A program made the translations under genes and the position numbers. A DNA stretch of 64,000 nt. Source: Lysinibacillus agricola (lineage in GTDB: Bacteria; Bacillota; Bacilli; Bacillales_A; Planococcaceae). Where the stretch lies: contig NZ_CP067341.1 of the NCBI RefSeq assembly GCF_016638705.1, positions 1 to 64,000 of the forward strand, in the 5' to 3' direction. Of this stretch, positions 41,001-49,971 are shown one piece after another. A model generated the notes under the pieces. It worked only from the letters and a program-made list of their open reading frames with translations. It was not told where the DNA came from and did no database searches. Each line of letters begins with the position of its first letter. The stretch's first letter is position 1.

Positions 41001-41660
41001 ATGACAAAGGTGGAAGTAAGTTTTAAGCATTTACCGACGACTGCGGTTTCAGATGCGACAGGAGGACATACGAATTTACGCAGTGATATTAAACCGCTAG
41101 CAGATCATTTTAAAATTGCTGGTCGTGCGGTAACAGTGCGTTTACCAGATGGCGAAAATGGTGCGGTACTGGAAGCCATTCGAGCTGCTAGTGAAGGGGA
41201 TATTTTAGTAATTGACGCTAAAGGAAATACCAATCGAGCTGTTGCTGGTGATTTTGTTCTTTCATTAGCGAAGGGTATTGGTGTACAAGGCTTTGTCGTA
41301 GATGGTGTTATTCGTGATATTGCAGCTATTCGTGAGCTGGATTTTCCTGTATTCTCGCTTGGCACAACGGTAGCGGCTGGCAATAAAAACGGTGGTGGAA
41401 AAGTAAATGTTCCTATTGCTATTGGAGGCGTTACTGTTCATCCTGGTGATTATATTTTTGGGGATGTGGACGGTGTCGTTGTCGTGCCGCGGGAAGATGC
41501 AGAACGGATTGTTGCAGCTGCTGAGGTAAAGCTTGAAAAAGATGAAATACGCGCACAAGAAGCACATGCAAATGGAAAAGAATCGATTATTGCTTATTTA
41601 GATAAAGTTTGTGCAAGCACAAAGCCGATTCCGAACGCAACTATGCCGAGGCATAATTGA
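41001..41660 (+). CDS. RraA-like / HMG-aldolase family protein with repeat-derived C-terminus
   Basis: Family members include the RNase E inhibitor RraA and 4-hydroxy-4-methyl-2-oxoglutarate aldolases. This species has no obvious need for the RraA role, so an aldolase or unknown activity is more likely. Core motifs are VDGVIRD and FGDVDGVVVVPRE near residue 150-165. The start is ATG 41001 behind GGGGTG. The last 14 codons and the stop (41616-41660) lie within a copy of the 44-bp intergenic repeat, giving a tail S-T-K-P-I-P-N-A-T-M-P-R-H-N. The native end was probably just after AYLDKV. Confidence 0.85.
   Translation: MTKVEVSFKHLPTTAVSDATGGHTNLRSDIKPLADHFKIAGRAVTVRLPDGENGAVLEAIRAASEGDILVIDAKGNTNRAVAGDFVLSLAKGIGVQGFVVDGVIRDIAAIRELDFPVFSLGTTVAAGNKNGGGKVNVPIAIGGVTVHPGDYIFGDVDGVVVVPREDAERIVAAAEVKLEKDEIRAQEAHANGKESIIAYLDKVCASTKPIPNATMPRHN
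41617..41660. repeat. 44-bp repeat overlapping the 3' end of the RraA-like gene
   Basis: GCACAAAGCCGATTCCGAAC … ending in the GCC-GA-GGC-centred palindrome and ATTGA. Its last three bases are the stop codon of the gene. Confidence 0.85.
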
Positions 41661-41674
41661 TCAAAGTAAAAAAA

Positions 41675-41712
41675 CCCTCACGATGCCATCCATACATCGT
41701 GAGGATTTTTTT
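41675..41712. terminator. Bidirectional terminator between the RraA-like gene and gltT
   Basis: CCTCACGATG / CATCGTGAGG arms with A8 on the left and T7 on the right. Confidence 0.88.
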
Positions 41713-41715
41713 ATT

Positions 41716-42990
41716 TTATGCTAAATTTTCATTATCATTAAAGTAATTTTTCATTTTTTCTGAATCGAAACGGCCTTCCCATTTCGCCATAACTAATGAC
41801 GCAAGTGAGTTACCAATTACGTTAACGACTGTACGTCCCATATCAAGGATACGATCGATACCTGCGATGAATGCTAAACCTTCAAGTGGAATGCCGACAG
41901 TACCTAAAGTTGCTAGAAGTACAACGAAGGATACTCCTGGAACACCTGCAATCCCTTTAGATGTAACCATTAATACAAGCATTAACGTAATTTGTTCACC
42001 AATGCTTAGGTGAATACCGTACATTTGAGCGATAAATAATGCAGCAATAGCTTGGTACAGTGTTGAACCATCTAAGTTAAAGGAGTAACCGGTTGGAATA
42101 ACAAAAGATACGATATCCTTTGGAGCACCTAATTTCTCCATTTTCAACATAACTCGTGGTAACACAGCCTCAGAACTTGCTGTTGAGAACGCTAAAATTA
42201 GCTCATCTTTTAGTACCTTAATTAAGAAGAAAATGTTGATACCCGTGAATTTTGCTACAAGACCAAGAACTACAAAGATAAAGAATAGCATTGTTGCATA
42301 AACAAGTATAGCAAGTTTGCCAAGTGGTATTAGTGAAGCAAATCCATATTTGGAAACGGTTACACCGATTAAACCAAATACCCCAATTGGAGCGAATTTC
42401 ATTACAAGGTTAGTTACCCAGAACATAGCATCTGCTACACCTTGGAAGAAGTCTAATACTGGCTTACCTCGTTCGCCAATGGCAGCAACCCCTAAACCAA
42501 AAATAACAGAGAAGAAGATGATAGCAAGCATATTACCTTCAGCCATTGACTGAATGATATTTGTTGGTACAATGTCTACAATAATATCAAATGGTCCTTC
42601 ATGCTGTACTTCTTCTGTCGTTTCAACGTATTGCGAAATATCTCCTTGAGAGAGCTCGTTCATGTTAATGCCTGCGCCTGGTTGGAATAAGTTTGCGGAA
42701 AGTAAACCAACTACAATTGCTACTGTTGTAATAATTTCAAAGTAAATAATTGTTTTCCCGCCTAAGCGTCCAAGCTGTTTCATGTCTCCAGTTCCAGCAA
42801 CACCAACGATTAAAGTCGAAATAATAATCGGTACTACAATCATCTTAATAAGATGAAGGAAAATATCCCCTAAAGGTTGTAAATATGTTTCAATTTTGGG
42901 GTTTCCGTAAAAGATACCGCCAACAATAATCCCTAAAATCAAACCGACTAAAATTTGAGTGGCTAAACTGATTTTAAATTTCTTCTTCAA
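41716..42990 (-). CDS. gltT: Glutamate/dicarboxylate:sodium (proton) symporter
   Basis: DAACS-family transporter of 424 residues with multiple membrane segments. The substrate hairpin signatures are STASSEAVLPR (HP1), FVIPTGYSFNLDGSTLYQ (TM7), SKGIAGVPGVSFVVL (HP2) and GIDRILDMGRTVVNVIGN (TM8). It imports glutamate/aspartate or C4-dicarboxylates. The start is TTG 42990 behind AGGAGG. It lies downstream of a two-component system on the same strand, with 90 bases between, and is probably its target. Confidence 0.93.
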   Translation of the reverse strand: MKKKFKISLATQILVGLILGIIVGGIFYGNPKIETYLQPLGDIFLHLIKMIVVPIIISTLIVGVAGTGDMKQLGRLGGKTIIYFEIITTVAIVVGLLSANLFQPGAGINMNELSQGDISQYVETTEEVQHEGPFDIIVDIVPTNIIQSMAEGNMLAIIFFSVIFGLGVAAIGERGKPVLDFFQGVADAMFWVTNLVMKFAPIGVFGLIGVTVSKYGFASLIPLGKLAILVYATMLFFIFVVLGLVAKFTGINIFFLIKVLKDELILAFSTASSEAVLPRVMLKMEKLGAPKDIVSFVIPTGYSFNLDGSTLYQAIAALFIAQMYGIHLSIGEQITLMLVLMVTSKGIAGVPGVSFVVLLATLGTVGIPLEGLAFIAGIDRILDMGRTVVNVIGNSLASLVMAKWEGRFDSEKMKNYFNDNENLA

Positions 42991-43080
42991 ACCTTCGTAC
43001 CTCCTAATATTAAAATTTTTAGGACACGCCTTACTTTAATAATACGGAGGACTTATGGAATCCGACAAAATCCGAGAAAA

Positions 43081-43959
43081 TTAATTTACTTTTGTTAAAA
43101 TGTCTGAATATAGTACTTGAATAAATTTCTTAATATTAACCTTTGCTTTACGATTTGCGTGGCCTTCTATTTGAGTCATAAGCTGACGAATCTCTTTAAA
43201 GTCAAAGTATCGAGGTGCATAATATTCAAATTCAGAGTTTGTATAATCAACGACCCCTAAATTGGCGAGATTTATCATCGCTGCTAATATCGTACGACGC
43301 ACTCGCTGTTCAATAGCTTTACTTTCTTTTAAAATGTCATCTGGAGTAGCCTTTGTAACTGCTGCAATTTCCTCATATAATTCCTTTAATGGAGGAAGAG
43401 GTGCAATCTTGTGCTGATGAGCTAGTAATGTTTCGATAATAGCTATAATATCCTCGCTTCCGATTTCACCAACGATACCCATATCATTTAAAATTGATTG
43501 AATATGATCGCGTGACGTTGCTTTATGATTTATTTGTTCACTTAGATCAATGCTTGTAAGTGATTGGCGAATAATTAGCAATGAGTTTTTTAGGCGAAAT
43601 TGTTCAGTTGTTTTACGTAAAACATTCTCAACCTCAATACGGTTTATAGGTTTATGAATAAAGAAATCTATACCTTGTTCATATGCCTCGCCGACCATTT
43701 CCTTATTCACTACCTGAGAAATCATAACAAATTGTCCCTCAAAACGATTTTGAATAAGGTGCTCGACTGTTGCTATACCATCAAGCTTAGGCATAAGCAA
43801 ATCGATAAGTACAAACTCCGGCTGTGTCATTAAAATTTGTGGAATGGCGTCCTCACCATTGCGTGCTTCACCAATAACTGTACCTAAACCACTATCTTCA
43901 ATAATTTGTTTTAACATGACCCGGCTTGCACGATCATCATCTACAATAAAATACCTCAT
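43081..43959 (-). CDS. glnL: Response regulator, GlnL/YcbB type
   Basis: A 292-residue regulator. The N-terminal receiver has acidic residues VDDD, the phospho-aspartate in FVLIDLLMPKLDG, and the lysine in FFIHKPI. The C-terminal half matches the YcbB-type output domain (KSLLIIRQSL region through TILAAMINLANLG and EFEYYAPRYFDFKEIRQLM) rather than a common winged helix. B. subtilis GlnL controls glutaminase and a glutamine transporter. Here the neighbour is a glutamate-type symporter. It starts directly at the end of the kinase gene, with no gap. Confidence 0.85.
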   Translation of the reverse strand: MRYFIVDDDRASRVMLKQIIEDSGLGTVIGEARNGEDAIPQILMTQPEFVLIDLLMPKLDGIATVEHLIQNRFEGQFVMISQVVNKEMVGEAYEQGIDFFIHKPINRIEVENVLRKTTEQFRLKNSLLIIRQSLTSIDLSEQINHKATSRDHIQSILNDMGIVGEIGSEDIIAIIETLLAHQHKIAPLPPLKELYEEIAAVTKATPDDILKESKAIEQRVRRTILAAMINLANLGVVDYTNSEFEYYAPRYFDFKEIRQLMTQIEGHANRKAKVNIKKFIQVLYSDILTKVN

Positions 43960-45222
43960 TTAAGTCTCTCCCGTTTGAATAGTTTGCGTAGGAACTGTAA
44001 TTTTAAACATTGTGTTTGCATTGTTTGATTCAACGGATATGGAGCCATTTAATTTATTAACTAATTCAGCAACATGTGAAAGCCCAATGCCTGTTGCCGC
44101 GACACCATCCACATTGTATTTCGTGGTATATCCAGGTTCAAAAATAATTGAGAGATCACTTTGTAAAATGCCCTTTCCGTTATCACATACTGTTATTACA
44201 GTATCATCCTGTAGTTGTTGAATGGCAATAGAAACGATACCTTGTCCCTCAATTGCTTCTATAGCATTAGCTGTTAAATTATTCAAAAGTGCAAGCAATG
44301 CAATATGTTCTTTCGTTTGAAAATCGGTGTCTATATTTATGTTAAACTGAATTTCTTTCCCGAGTAATTCAGCATATTTACTATTGCCATCCTCAATATA
44401 ATGTAATAATTCTGACAATCTAAGGGTGCCAAAACTCTTTTCGCCGACAATTTTAGAAATACCCGCATAAATACGTTGTGAATCCTTCTTGACTTCATGA
44501 ATTTCCTGGGCAATATGGAGTGCCTGTAAACTTTCCGAACGATATCCTAATGACTTTAATTGTCGATATAAATCAAACCCATTAGCTGTAATTGTTTCGA
44601 TATGGTTCATAGATTTTTTTAAATAAAGTGTCTCAACATATAAATCTGAGCCGATCGTAAGCATTTCCTGAACACGTTTTTTTTGCTCTGCAAGTAAAAT
44701 GGAACTATAAATACCAACTACAAAAAAACTACGCAATAAAGCAACTGCTAATAGTATAAGTAAATCATGAAGGTGTAAAAAAGTATAAGAATTAACAAAA
44801 AAACGAAATAGCTGTTCTACAAAATTACTGAATACTTCACTAAACGCAACTAGTAATCCAAGCATTAGTGGTTTTTCTCTATATTGATGAATGCTTAGAA
44901 TTTGTAGGCATACTGCAAACAATACATAAAATGCAGCAGCAGGTAAATGTGTTACCAAGCTATCCATTAATGGAATATCATGAAAAGAGTAATTAATGAT
45001 CACTCGAAAAATGGTTATCACGATGCTTGTAGTAAATCCAGCCAAAATTATAGGTGTAGGTCTAAGTAGAGTACATAAAAAGAAAATAATACTTCCTAAT
45101 CCAAAACGAAACGTTGTATTAGCGAAAGGCATTATTTTAATCTCACTACCGATAGCAGTTAATAGAGCAATTATGAAAATCCAAGTGAGGGAAGCACGAG
45201 ATATAGAAATTTTTGAGTGCAT
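43960..45222 (-). CDS. glnK: Sensor histidine kinase, GlnK/YcbA type
   Basis: A membrane kinase. The first ~200 residues form about six hydrophobic segments. Then comes a linker with a possible phospho-acceptor region (IAQEIHEVKKDSQRI) and an ATPase domain with NLTANAIEAIEG (N box), VCDNGKG (G1) and ATGIGLSHVAELV (G2). I place the start at ATG 45222 (420 residues) because AGGGAGGA lies at correct spacing. The frame is open 50 codons further, but that extension has no ribosome binding site and includes unlikely sequence. Ligand is unknown; glutamine or glutamate by analogy. Confidence 0.82.
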   Translation of the reverse strand: MHSKISISRASLTWIFIIALLTAIGSEIKIMPFANTTFRFGLGSIIFFLCTLLRPTPIILAGFTTSIVITIFRVIINYSFHDIPLMDSLVTHLPAAAFYVLFAVCLQILSIHQYREKPLMLGLLVAFSEVFSNFVEQLFRFFVNSYTFLHLHDLLILLAVALLRSFFVVGIYSSILLAEQKKRVQEMLTIGSDLYVETLYLKKSMNHIETITANGFDLYRQLKSLGYRSESLQALHIAQEIHEVKKDSQRIYAGISKIVGEKSFGTLRLSELLHYIEDGNSKYAELLGKEIQFNINIDTDFQTKEHIALLALLNNLTANAIEAIEGQGIVSIAIQQLQDDTVITVCDNGKGILQSDLSIIFEPGYTTKYNVDGVAATGIGLSHVAELVNKLNGSISVESNNANTMFKITVPTQTIQTGET

Positions 45223-45422
45223 TAAAAAATCCTCCCTAATCAATATTAGTAGAGCGATATAGCAAAGAAAAGATGTGCTAAAGAGCGCGTCGTGTGTTTG
45301 AAATAAAAGTAATTGTACCATCACTTTTGATGTTGTGTTGGGGCGGAATGCGACTTCGAAACGAAAGCGCATTTGTCTAGATGAAATAATACTATAGATT
45401 ATTCCCAGTTATATCAATTTTT

Positions 45423-45498
45423 CGCCTTGGCGTAATTGTAGCTGACGCTTTGCTTTCGCTACAGAAAACACTTGTAGCTGACGCTTCGCTTTCGCTAC
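45423..45498. repeat. Truncated 44-bp repeat plus pair of 25-bp palindromes
   Basis: The fragment CGCCTTGGCGTAATTG is followed by unit 1 (45438-45462) and unit 2 (45474-45498), each starting GTAGC and ending GCTAC, spacing 11. The junction (AATTG joined to TAGCTG) is the same as at 33834. Confidence 0.78.
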
Positions 45499-45602
45499 AG
45501 AAAAGAGTTGCTGAATGAAGATAAATCGTAATTTCAATAATAAAAAATACCACAACCTAAGCGGAAGTGGTATCTAGCAAGTATTACATACAATTTTTAG
45601 GC

Positions 45603-45630
45603 AAAAAAAAACGGCTACATTCGTAGTCGG
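45603..45630 (-). terminator. Terminator of tRNA-Ser (minus strand)
   Basis: On the minus strand GACTACGAATGTAGCCG ends in T9. The hairpin arms are CGACTAC / GTAGCCG. Confidence 0.75.
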
Positions 45631-45641
45631 AATTTTAAAAC

Positions 45642-45734
45642 TGGAGGAGGTAGAGGGATTCGAACCCCCGCGCGGTGTTACCCGCCTGTCGGTTTTCAAG
45701 ACCGATCCCTTCAGCCAGACTTGGGTATACCTCC
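45642..45734 (-). tRNA. tRNA-Ser (TGA)
   Basis: 93 bases on the minus strand with encoded CCA. Acceptor GGAGGTA / TACCTCC, anticodon stem TCGGT / ACCGA around loop CTTGAAA giving TGA, a long serine-type variable arm (GGCGGGTAACACCGC), and T arm GGGGGTTCGAATCCC. The discriminator base reads T where bacterial tRNA-Ser normally has G. It lies opposite in strand to the SRP RNA gene. Confidence 0.95.
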
Positions 45735-45877
45735 ATTATTTTGTTGCATGTCTTATCGACAAGAATTAATTTATCATATTTTGAAAATCGCGTCAACAGA
45801 TTTTTAAAATTTTTATTTTCTAAATGCTTATTTACGTTGCTGATAGATTATTCCATATAAATATTATGCGTATTGAG

Positions 45878-45906
45878 TTGCAATTTATGAAAACAGTAAG
45901 TATACT
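45878..45906 (+). promoter_or_regulatory. SRP RNA promoter
   Basis: TTGCAA (45878-45883), 17-base spacer, TATACT (45901-45906), about 8 bases before the RNA start. Confidence 0.75.
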
Positions 45907-45913
45907 AGTTATT

Positions 45914-46185
45914 GCCGTGCTAGGTGGGAAGGTAGCGGTGTCCTGTAACTCGCAATCCGCTCTAGCGAGACTGAATTCCTTTTTCGAGGCTGTCCGTATT
46001 GTTTGGTCTGCCTTTTGCACGTAGTGTTGACGATTGGGTCCTGCGCAATGGATACCCATGAACTATGTCAGGTCCGGAAGGAAGCAGCATTAAGTGGTCT
46101 TATTCATGTGCCGCGGGGTTGCCTAATCTGAGCTAACGACAAGAGTAACGCTTATGTGCGGCTGTCGAAGAAAGGTGCACGGCAT
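45914..46185 (+). ncRNA. scr: Signal recognition particle RNA (large Bacillus type)
   Basis: About 270 bases with paired ends GCCGTGC (45914-45920) and GCACGGC (46177-46183). The Alu domain begins CTAGGTGGGAAGGTAGCGG. The conserved Ffh-binding domain reads TGTCAGGTCCGGAAGGAAGC followed by AGCATTAAG. This is the long RNA with an Alu domain typical of Bacillus. It lies before dnaX as in B. subtilis. Confidence 0.96.
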
Positions 46186-46201
46186 TAAATTGCCAATTTA
46201 A

Positions 46202-46236
46202 ACGCATCCGTCTACAAAGGCGGGTGCGTTTTTTTA
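46202..46236 (+). terminator. Intrinsic terminator of SRP RNA
   Basis: ACGCATCCGTC … GGCGGGTGCGT stem followed by T7. Confidence 0.88.
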
Positions 46237-46245
46237 TATGATTTT

Positions 46246-46410
46246 ATAATATTTGTTGGGACGGAAGAGCAATCGCCAGAACGTTTAAGGAAGCAACAAA
46301 TTGTGCGAGGCGGCCGATAGGAGCCGGAAACATCAGCCTTCACTACGGGAAGTGAAAGAGAATCGTCTCAAATTTTTTGAAAAATGGAGACACTATTTTA
46401 TAAATAATGT
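46246..46410 (+). other. Structured-looking segment between SRP RNA and dnaX
   Basis: No open frame. TTTGTTG (about 46251) and CAACAAA (about 46294) can pair around a 36-base interior. GC-rich GCGAGGCGGCCGATAGGAGCC follows, clearly richer in G+C than its surroundings. GTCTC … GGAGAC closes an A/T stem near 46363-46391. A weak dnaX promoter (TATAAT at 46420) comes next. It could be a small RNA or a dnaX leader element; I recognise no known family. Confidence 0.4.
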
Positions 46411-46464
46411 GGCAAATGCTATAATAGAACTATTCTATATAATAAAGAAGAGGAGAGGAAACCA

Positions 46465-48249
46465 TTGACGTATCAAGCATTTTATCGTGTGTATCGACCG
46501 CAATCATTTCGAGAGATGTCTGGTCAAGCACATGTCAAAAGAACGCTACAAAATGCTCTCCTAGCGAATAAAACAACACATGCGTATTTATTTTCTGGTC
46601 CGCGTGGTACTGGGAAAACAAGTACAGCTAAAATTTTTGCAAAAGCTTTAAACTGTGAGCATGCACCATCAAACGAGCCTTGTAACGAATGTGCTACTTG
46701 TTTAAGCATTACAGATGGCTCCCACCCAGATGTTATTGAATTTGACGCGGCGTCTAATTCACGCGTTGAAGAAATACGTGACATCATTGAGAAAGTTCGA
46801 TTTGCACCTGCAAGTAGCAGATATAAAGTGTATATCATTGATGAAGTGCATATGCTCTCTACAAGTGCTTTTAATGCACTTTTAAAGACATTAGAAGAAC
46901 CACCTCCACACGCTGTATTTATTTTAGCAACGACGGAGCCTCATAAATTGCCTGCAACGATTATTTCACGTTGTCAGCGCTTTGACTTCAAGCGTCTTTC
47001 GACCAATGATATTATTGAGCGCATGAAAGTCGTGTTAGAGGATATTAAGCTGCCATATGAGGAACAAGGCTTGAAAGTAATCTCACAATCTGCAGCTGGA
47101 GGTATGCGCGATGCTTTAAGCTTATTAGATCAGGTTGTATCCTTCAGTGGAGAAACGCTGAAGCTTGAGGATGCATTACTTGTTACTGGTTCCATCAGTC
47201 AGGAAGTTTTCTATGAATTAGCAGAGGCTCTAAAAGTAAAAGATGTCGCACAAATGCTCGCGTTATTAGAACAGCTTATTGCGGATGGAAAAGATCCTCT
47301 TCGCCTTTCAGAGGACCTGATTACATTTTTCCGGGACTTATTATTGCTACAAACGAGTGATGATTTGGCTGAATTATTAGAGCTAGTATCACCAGAGGAG
47401 CGAGTATTTACATTAGCGCATGAATTTGCACCTGATTTGCTATATGGCTACATTGATATTTTAGCGAAAACACAGCAAGAAATGCGGTTCTCTCACCATA
47501 CAAAGATTTACTTAGAAACAGCGCTACTTAAAATGGTACAGTTTTCAGGAGGGGTAGTTAGTCAAACTACCACTTCAGGTGAGGCAGCTATGAGCCCTGA
47601 ACTTGCTCAAAAAATCGTGGCACTTGAGCAAATGGTGCAACAATTATCAGCGCAATTACAAGCTGGTGCTCCTATGCAAACGGCGCAAGCACCAAAAGAG
47701 CAACGTCCACGAGCGAAAAGTCCGAATGGTTATAAAGCACCAACAGGTCGTATTCAAGAGGTGCTAAAGGATGCGACAAAGCAAGATGTGCAACGTATTA
47801 AATCGGTTTGGGCACAGGCGTTAAGCCAAATGCAAAAATCTCAGTCAGCTCTTTTAGCAGAAGCTGAACCTGTTGCGGCATCTTCAAGTGCTTTTGTGTT
47901 AAAATTCAAGTATGATATTCATTGTCAAATGGTTGCTGATAATCAATCCTAAAAAGCTCACTTCACACAATTAATTGCAGGGCAAATTGGTACTACGTAT
48001 GAAATGCTTTGTACGCCTGAAGAAACCTGGTTAAAATTACGTGAAGAGTTTATTCGTGATCATGGCATGCAGCAGCAAAAAAAATCTCAGGATGAGACCG
48101 ATCATGAAGTGGAATTATTAGAACCACCGGCAGAAATGCCAGAAGAGCCATTTATCGACGATGCCCAACCACTTGCTTCACAAGATCCACTTGTGACGGA
48201 AGCGGAAAAGTTGTTTGGTAAAGATTTTATTGAAATTGTTGAAGATTAA
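46465..48249 (+). pseudogene. dnaX: DNA polymerase III subunit gamma/tau, with in-frame stop
   Basis: Clamp-loader ATPase. Walker A is GPRGTGKTSTAK, the zinc knuckle is CEHAPSNEPCNECATC, and Walker B is YIIDEVHML followed by LEEPP. Reading stops at TAA 47950-47952 after 495 codons. The same frame continues without interruption for another 99 codons to 48249, beginning K-A-H-F-T-Q-L-I-A-G. Total length (594 residues plus stop) is close to the family's, so the stop cuts off the C-terminal part of the tau region. Options are consensus error, a recent nonsense mutation, or a shortened tau. A one-base change (TTA to TAA) explains it. The gene is essential, so error or a functional truncated form is most likely. 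Start is TTG 46465 behind AGGAGAGG. Confidence 0.85.
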
Positions 48250-48270
48250 TCATTTAGGAGGAATTCGTTT

Positions 48271-48585
48271 ATGCGTGGTATGGGAAATATGCAAGGCATG
48301 ATGAAAAAAATGCAAAAAATGCAAAAGGAAATGATGGAAGCTCAAGAGGCTTTAAATGCAGAGCAATTTGAAGGTGCTGCTGGCGGCGGTATGGTGAAAG
48401 TATCTGTAACTGGTCAACGTGAAATTGTAGAAGTAAATCTAGATCCATCAGTAGTAGATCCAGATGATATCGAAATGCTACAAGATTTAATCGTTGTTGC
48501 TGCAAATGAAGCTCTGAAAAAAGTGGATGAGAAAACAAATGCAACAATGGGTAAATTCACTCAAGGCATGAACCTTCCATTCTAG
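48271..48585 (+). CDS. ebfC: Nucleoid-associated protein YbaB/EbfC
   Basis: A 104-residue DNA-binding dimer. The N-terminus is a Met/Lys-rich helix with repeated M-x-x-M-Q-K-M spacing. The middle is [29 protein letters not shown], a strongly conserved core. The start is ATG 48271 behind AGGAGGAA. It lies between dnaX and recR, as in most bacteria, and ends 11 bases before recR. Confidence 0.95.
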   Translation: MRGMGNMQGMMKKMQKMQKEMMEAQEALNAEQFEGAAGGGMVKVSVTGQREIVEVNLDPSVVDPDDIEMLQDLIVVAANEALKKVDEKTNATMGKFTQGMNLPF

Positions 48586-48596
48586 GAGGTAAATAA

Positions 48597-49193
48597 ATGT
48601 ACTACCCCGAACCAATATCGAAACTGATTGATAGTTTTATGAAATTGCCAGGTATCGGGCCGAAAACCGCGGCTCGTCTGGCGTTTTTTGTGTTGACAAT
48701 GAAAGAGGATGACGTTTTATCCTTTTCAAAGGCATTAATTGATGCTAAACGAAATTTAAGCTATTGTTCCGTGTGTGGCAATATAACTGATGTAGATCCA
48801 TGCCATATTTGTACGGACAAACAACGAGATCATTCTGTTATTTGTGTTGTTCAAGATACAAAAGATGTAATTGCAATGGAAAAAATGCGTGATTTCAATG
48901 GTATGTATCATGTATTACAGGGAGCTATTTCACCTATGGATGGTATTGGTCCAGAGGATATTAATGTCGCTTCCCTACTAGTTCGTTTGCAAGATGAGGC
49001 TGTTCAGGAGCTTATTTTAGCTACGAATTCAACTATTGAAGGTGAGGCAACAGCGATGTATATTTCTCGTTTAGTGAAACCATCTGGTATTCGAACAACA
49101 CGGATCGCTCATGGACTACCAGTAGGTGGAGATTTAGAATATGCAGATGAAGTAACGTTATCGAAGGCAATGGAAGGTCGCCGAGAATTGTGA
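48597..49193 (+). CDS. recR: Recombination mediator RecR
   Basis: RecR joins RecO and RecF to load RecA at gaps. The 198 residues show a helix-hairpin-helix ([15 protein letters not shown]), a four-cysteine zinc finger ([16 protein letters not shown]), and a TOPRIM domain ([32 protein letters not shown]). The start is ATG 48597 behind TAGGAGGT. Confidence 0.97.
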   Translation: MYYPEPISKLIDSFMKLPGIGPKTAARLAFFVLTMKEDDVLSFSKALIDAKRNLSYCSVCGNITDVDPCHICTDKQRDHSVICVVQDTKDVIAMEKMRDFNGMYHVLQGAISPMDGIGPEDINVASLLVRLQDEAVQELILATNSTIEGEATAMYISRLVKPSGIRTTRIAHGLPVGGDLEYADEVTLSKAMEGRREL

Positions 49194-49206
49194 GTGAGGG
49201 ATTATT

Positions 49207-49422
49207 ATGTTCTTCCGCAGTAAGGGAAAATTAAAAAAAGAATTCGACGACAAGCTTGTGAGTCTTATAAAAGAAACAAAAGAGGATTTACAGCAAGCAA
49301 AGATAATTGAAGAGTTCCTAGATGACTATGATTTAGATGCAATTGCTCAACGAAAAGTGGCAGAGAGTATACATTTTTATTTATTTAAAGAAGCTAGAAT
49401 TCGGAGAGTATTAATTAAATAA
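49207..49422 (+). CDS. yaaL: YaaL family protein (DUF2508)
   Basis: A 71-residue, highly charged, helical protein of unknown function. It is always between recR and bofA in Bacillaceae. It begins MFFRSKGKLKKEFD and has a Lys/Glu-rich helix. No catalytic motif is seen. It follows recR by 13 bases, probably in the same operon. Confidence 0.85.
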   Translation: MFFRSKGKLKKEFDDKLVSLIKETKEDLQQAKIIEEFLDDYDLDAIAQRKVAESIHFYLFKEARIRRVLIK

Positions 49423-49431
49423 TAGTTTTTT

Positions 49432-49630
49432 AACTTATTTCAGCGGGTGTCCAAACATCCGCTGAAATAAGTTAATGCTTCCGGCGGATGTCACGGAATC
49501 GGAAAGGATTTCTTAAAAAGGATGTTAGCCTAAAATCATCGCATCCATGCGATAACGGCTAACTGACCTGCATCATGCAGGCCTAAGCACAAAGCCGAAT
49601 CCAGACGCAATTATGCCGAGGCATAATTGA
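49432..49630. repeat. Composite intergenic repeat, copy 2 (four successive hairpins)
   Basis: Hairpin 1 (49432-49473) has arms of AACTTATTTCAGCGG type. Hairpin 2 (49524-49563) has GTTAGCC / GGCTAAC outside and ATCGCA / TGCGAT inside. Hairpin 3 (49567-49581) is CCTGCATCATGCAGG. The 44-bp repeat (49587-49630) with its palindrome closes the element. Head and tail match the copy at 10272-10484; both lie upstream of rRNA operons. Confidence 0.75.
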
Positions 49631-49693
49631 TATTCATAGAAGCAAAACAGGAAACATAAACTTTCGTAATTATATAGTTAAGGGGGAAACCAT

Positions 49694-49966
49694 ATGTCGT
49701 GGTTAGTAATTATGAGTTTTTGTGTACCTGTAGTGCTTCTTTTTCTTTATATAATAATAAGACATGCTAAGATGGGTAAGATTTTAGAAGGAATGTCTGT
49801 GTTTTGGTTTAGGTTTGCATTTGCCTTTCTTTTATTATTCATTATTCATTTAAGTATAGGGTATGCCGGCTATAATATACCCATTAATCTGTTTTCTGTG
49901 TTAACAATTGCAATATTAGGTATTCCAGGTGTACTAGGAATAACTGCTTTAATATTTTTTTTATAA
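49694..49966 (+). CDS. bofA: Sigma-K processing regulator BofA
   Basis: A 90-residue protein with three hydrophobic stretches. In B. subtilis BofA sits in the forespore outer membrane and inhibits the SpoIVFB protease until the forespore signals, timing sigma-K activation. The C-terminal signature NLFSVLTIAILGIPGVLGI fits the family's NPIN-LF…GIPG pattern. The start is ATG 49694 behind AAGGGGG. Presence indicates a spore former. Position just before an rRNA operon is the same as in B. subtilis (rrnA). Confidence 0.88.
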   Translation: MSWLVIMSFCVPVVLLFLYIIIRHAKMGKILEGMSVFWFRFAFAFLLLFIIHLSIGYAGYNIPINLFSVLTIAILGIPGVLGITALIFFL

Positions 49967-49971
49967 AATGC

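Noticed and set aside
47940..47970. Programmed -1 frameshift site in dnaX like that of E. coli
   Set aside because: The coding frame after the stop is the same as before it, and the A run follows the stop, so frameshifting would not restore the observed downstream frame.
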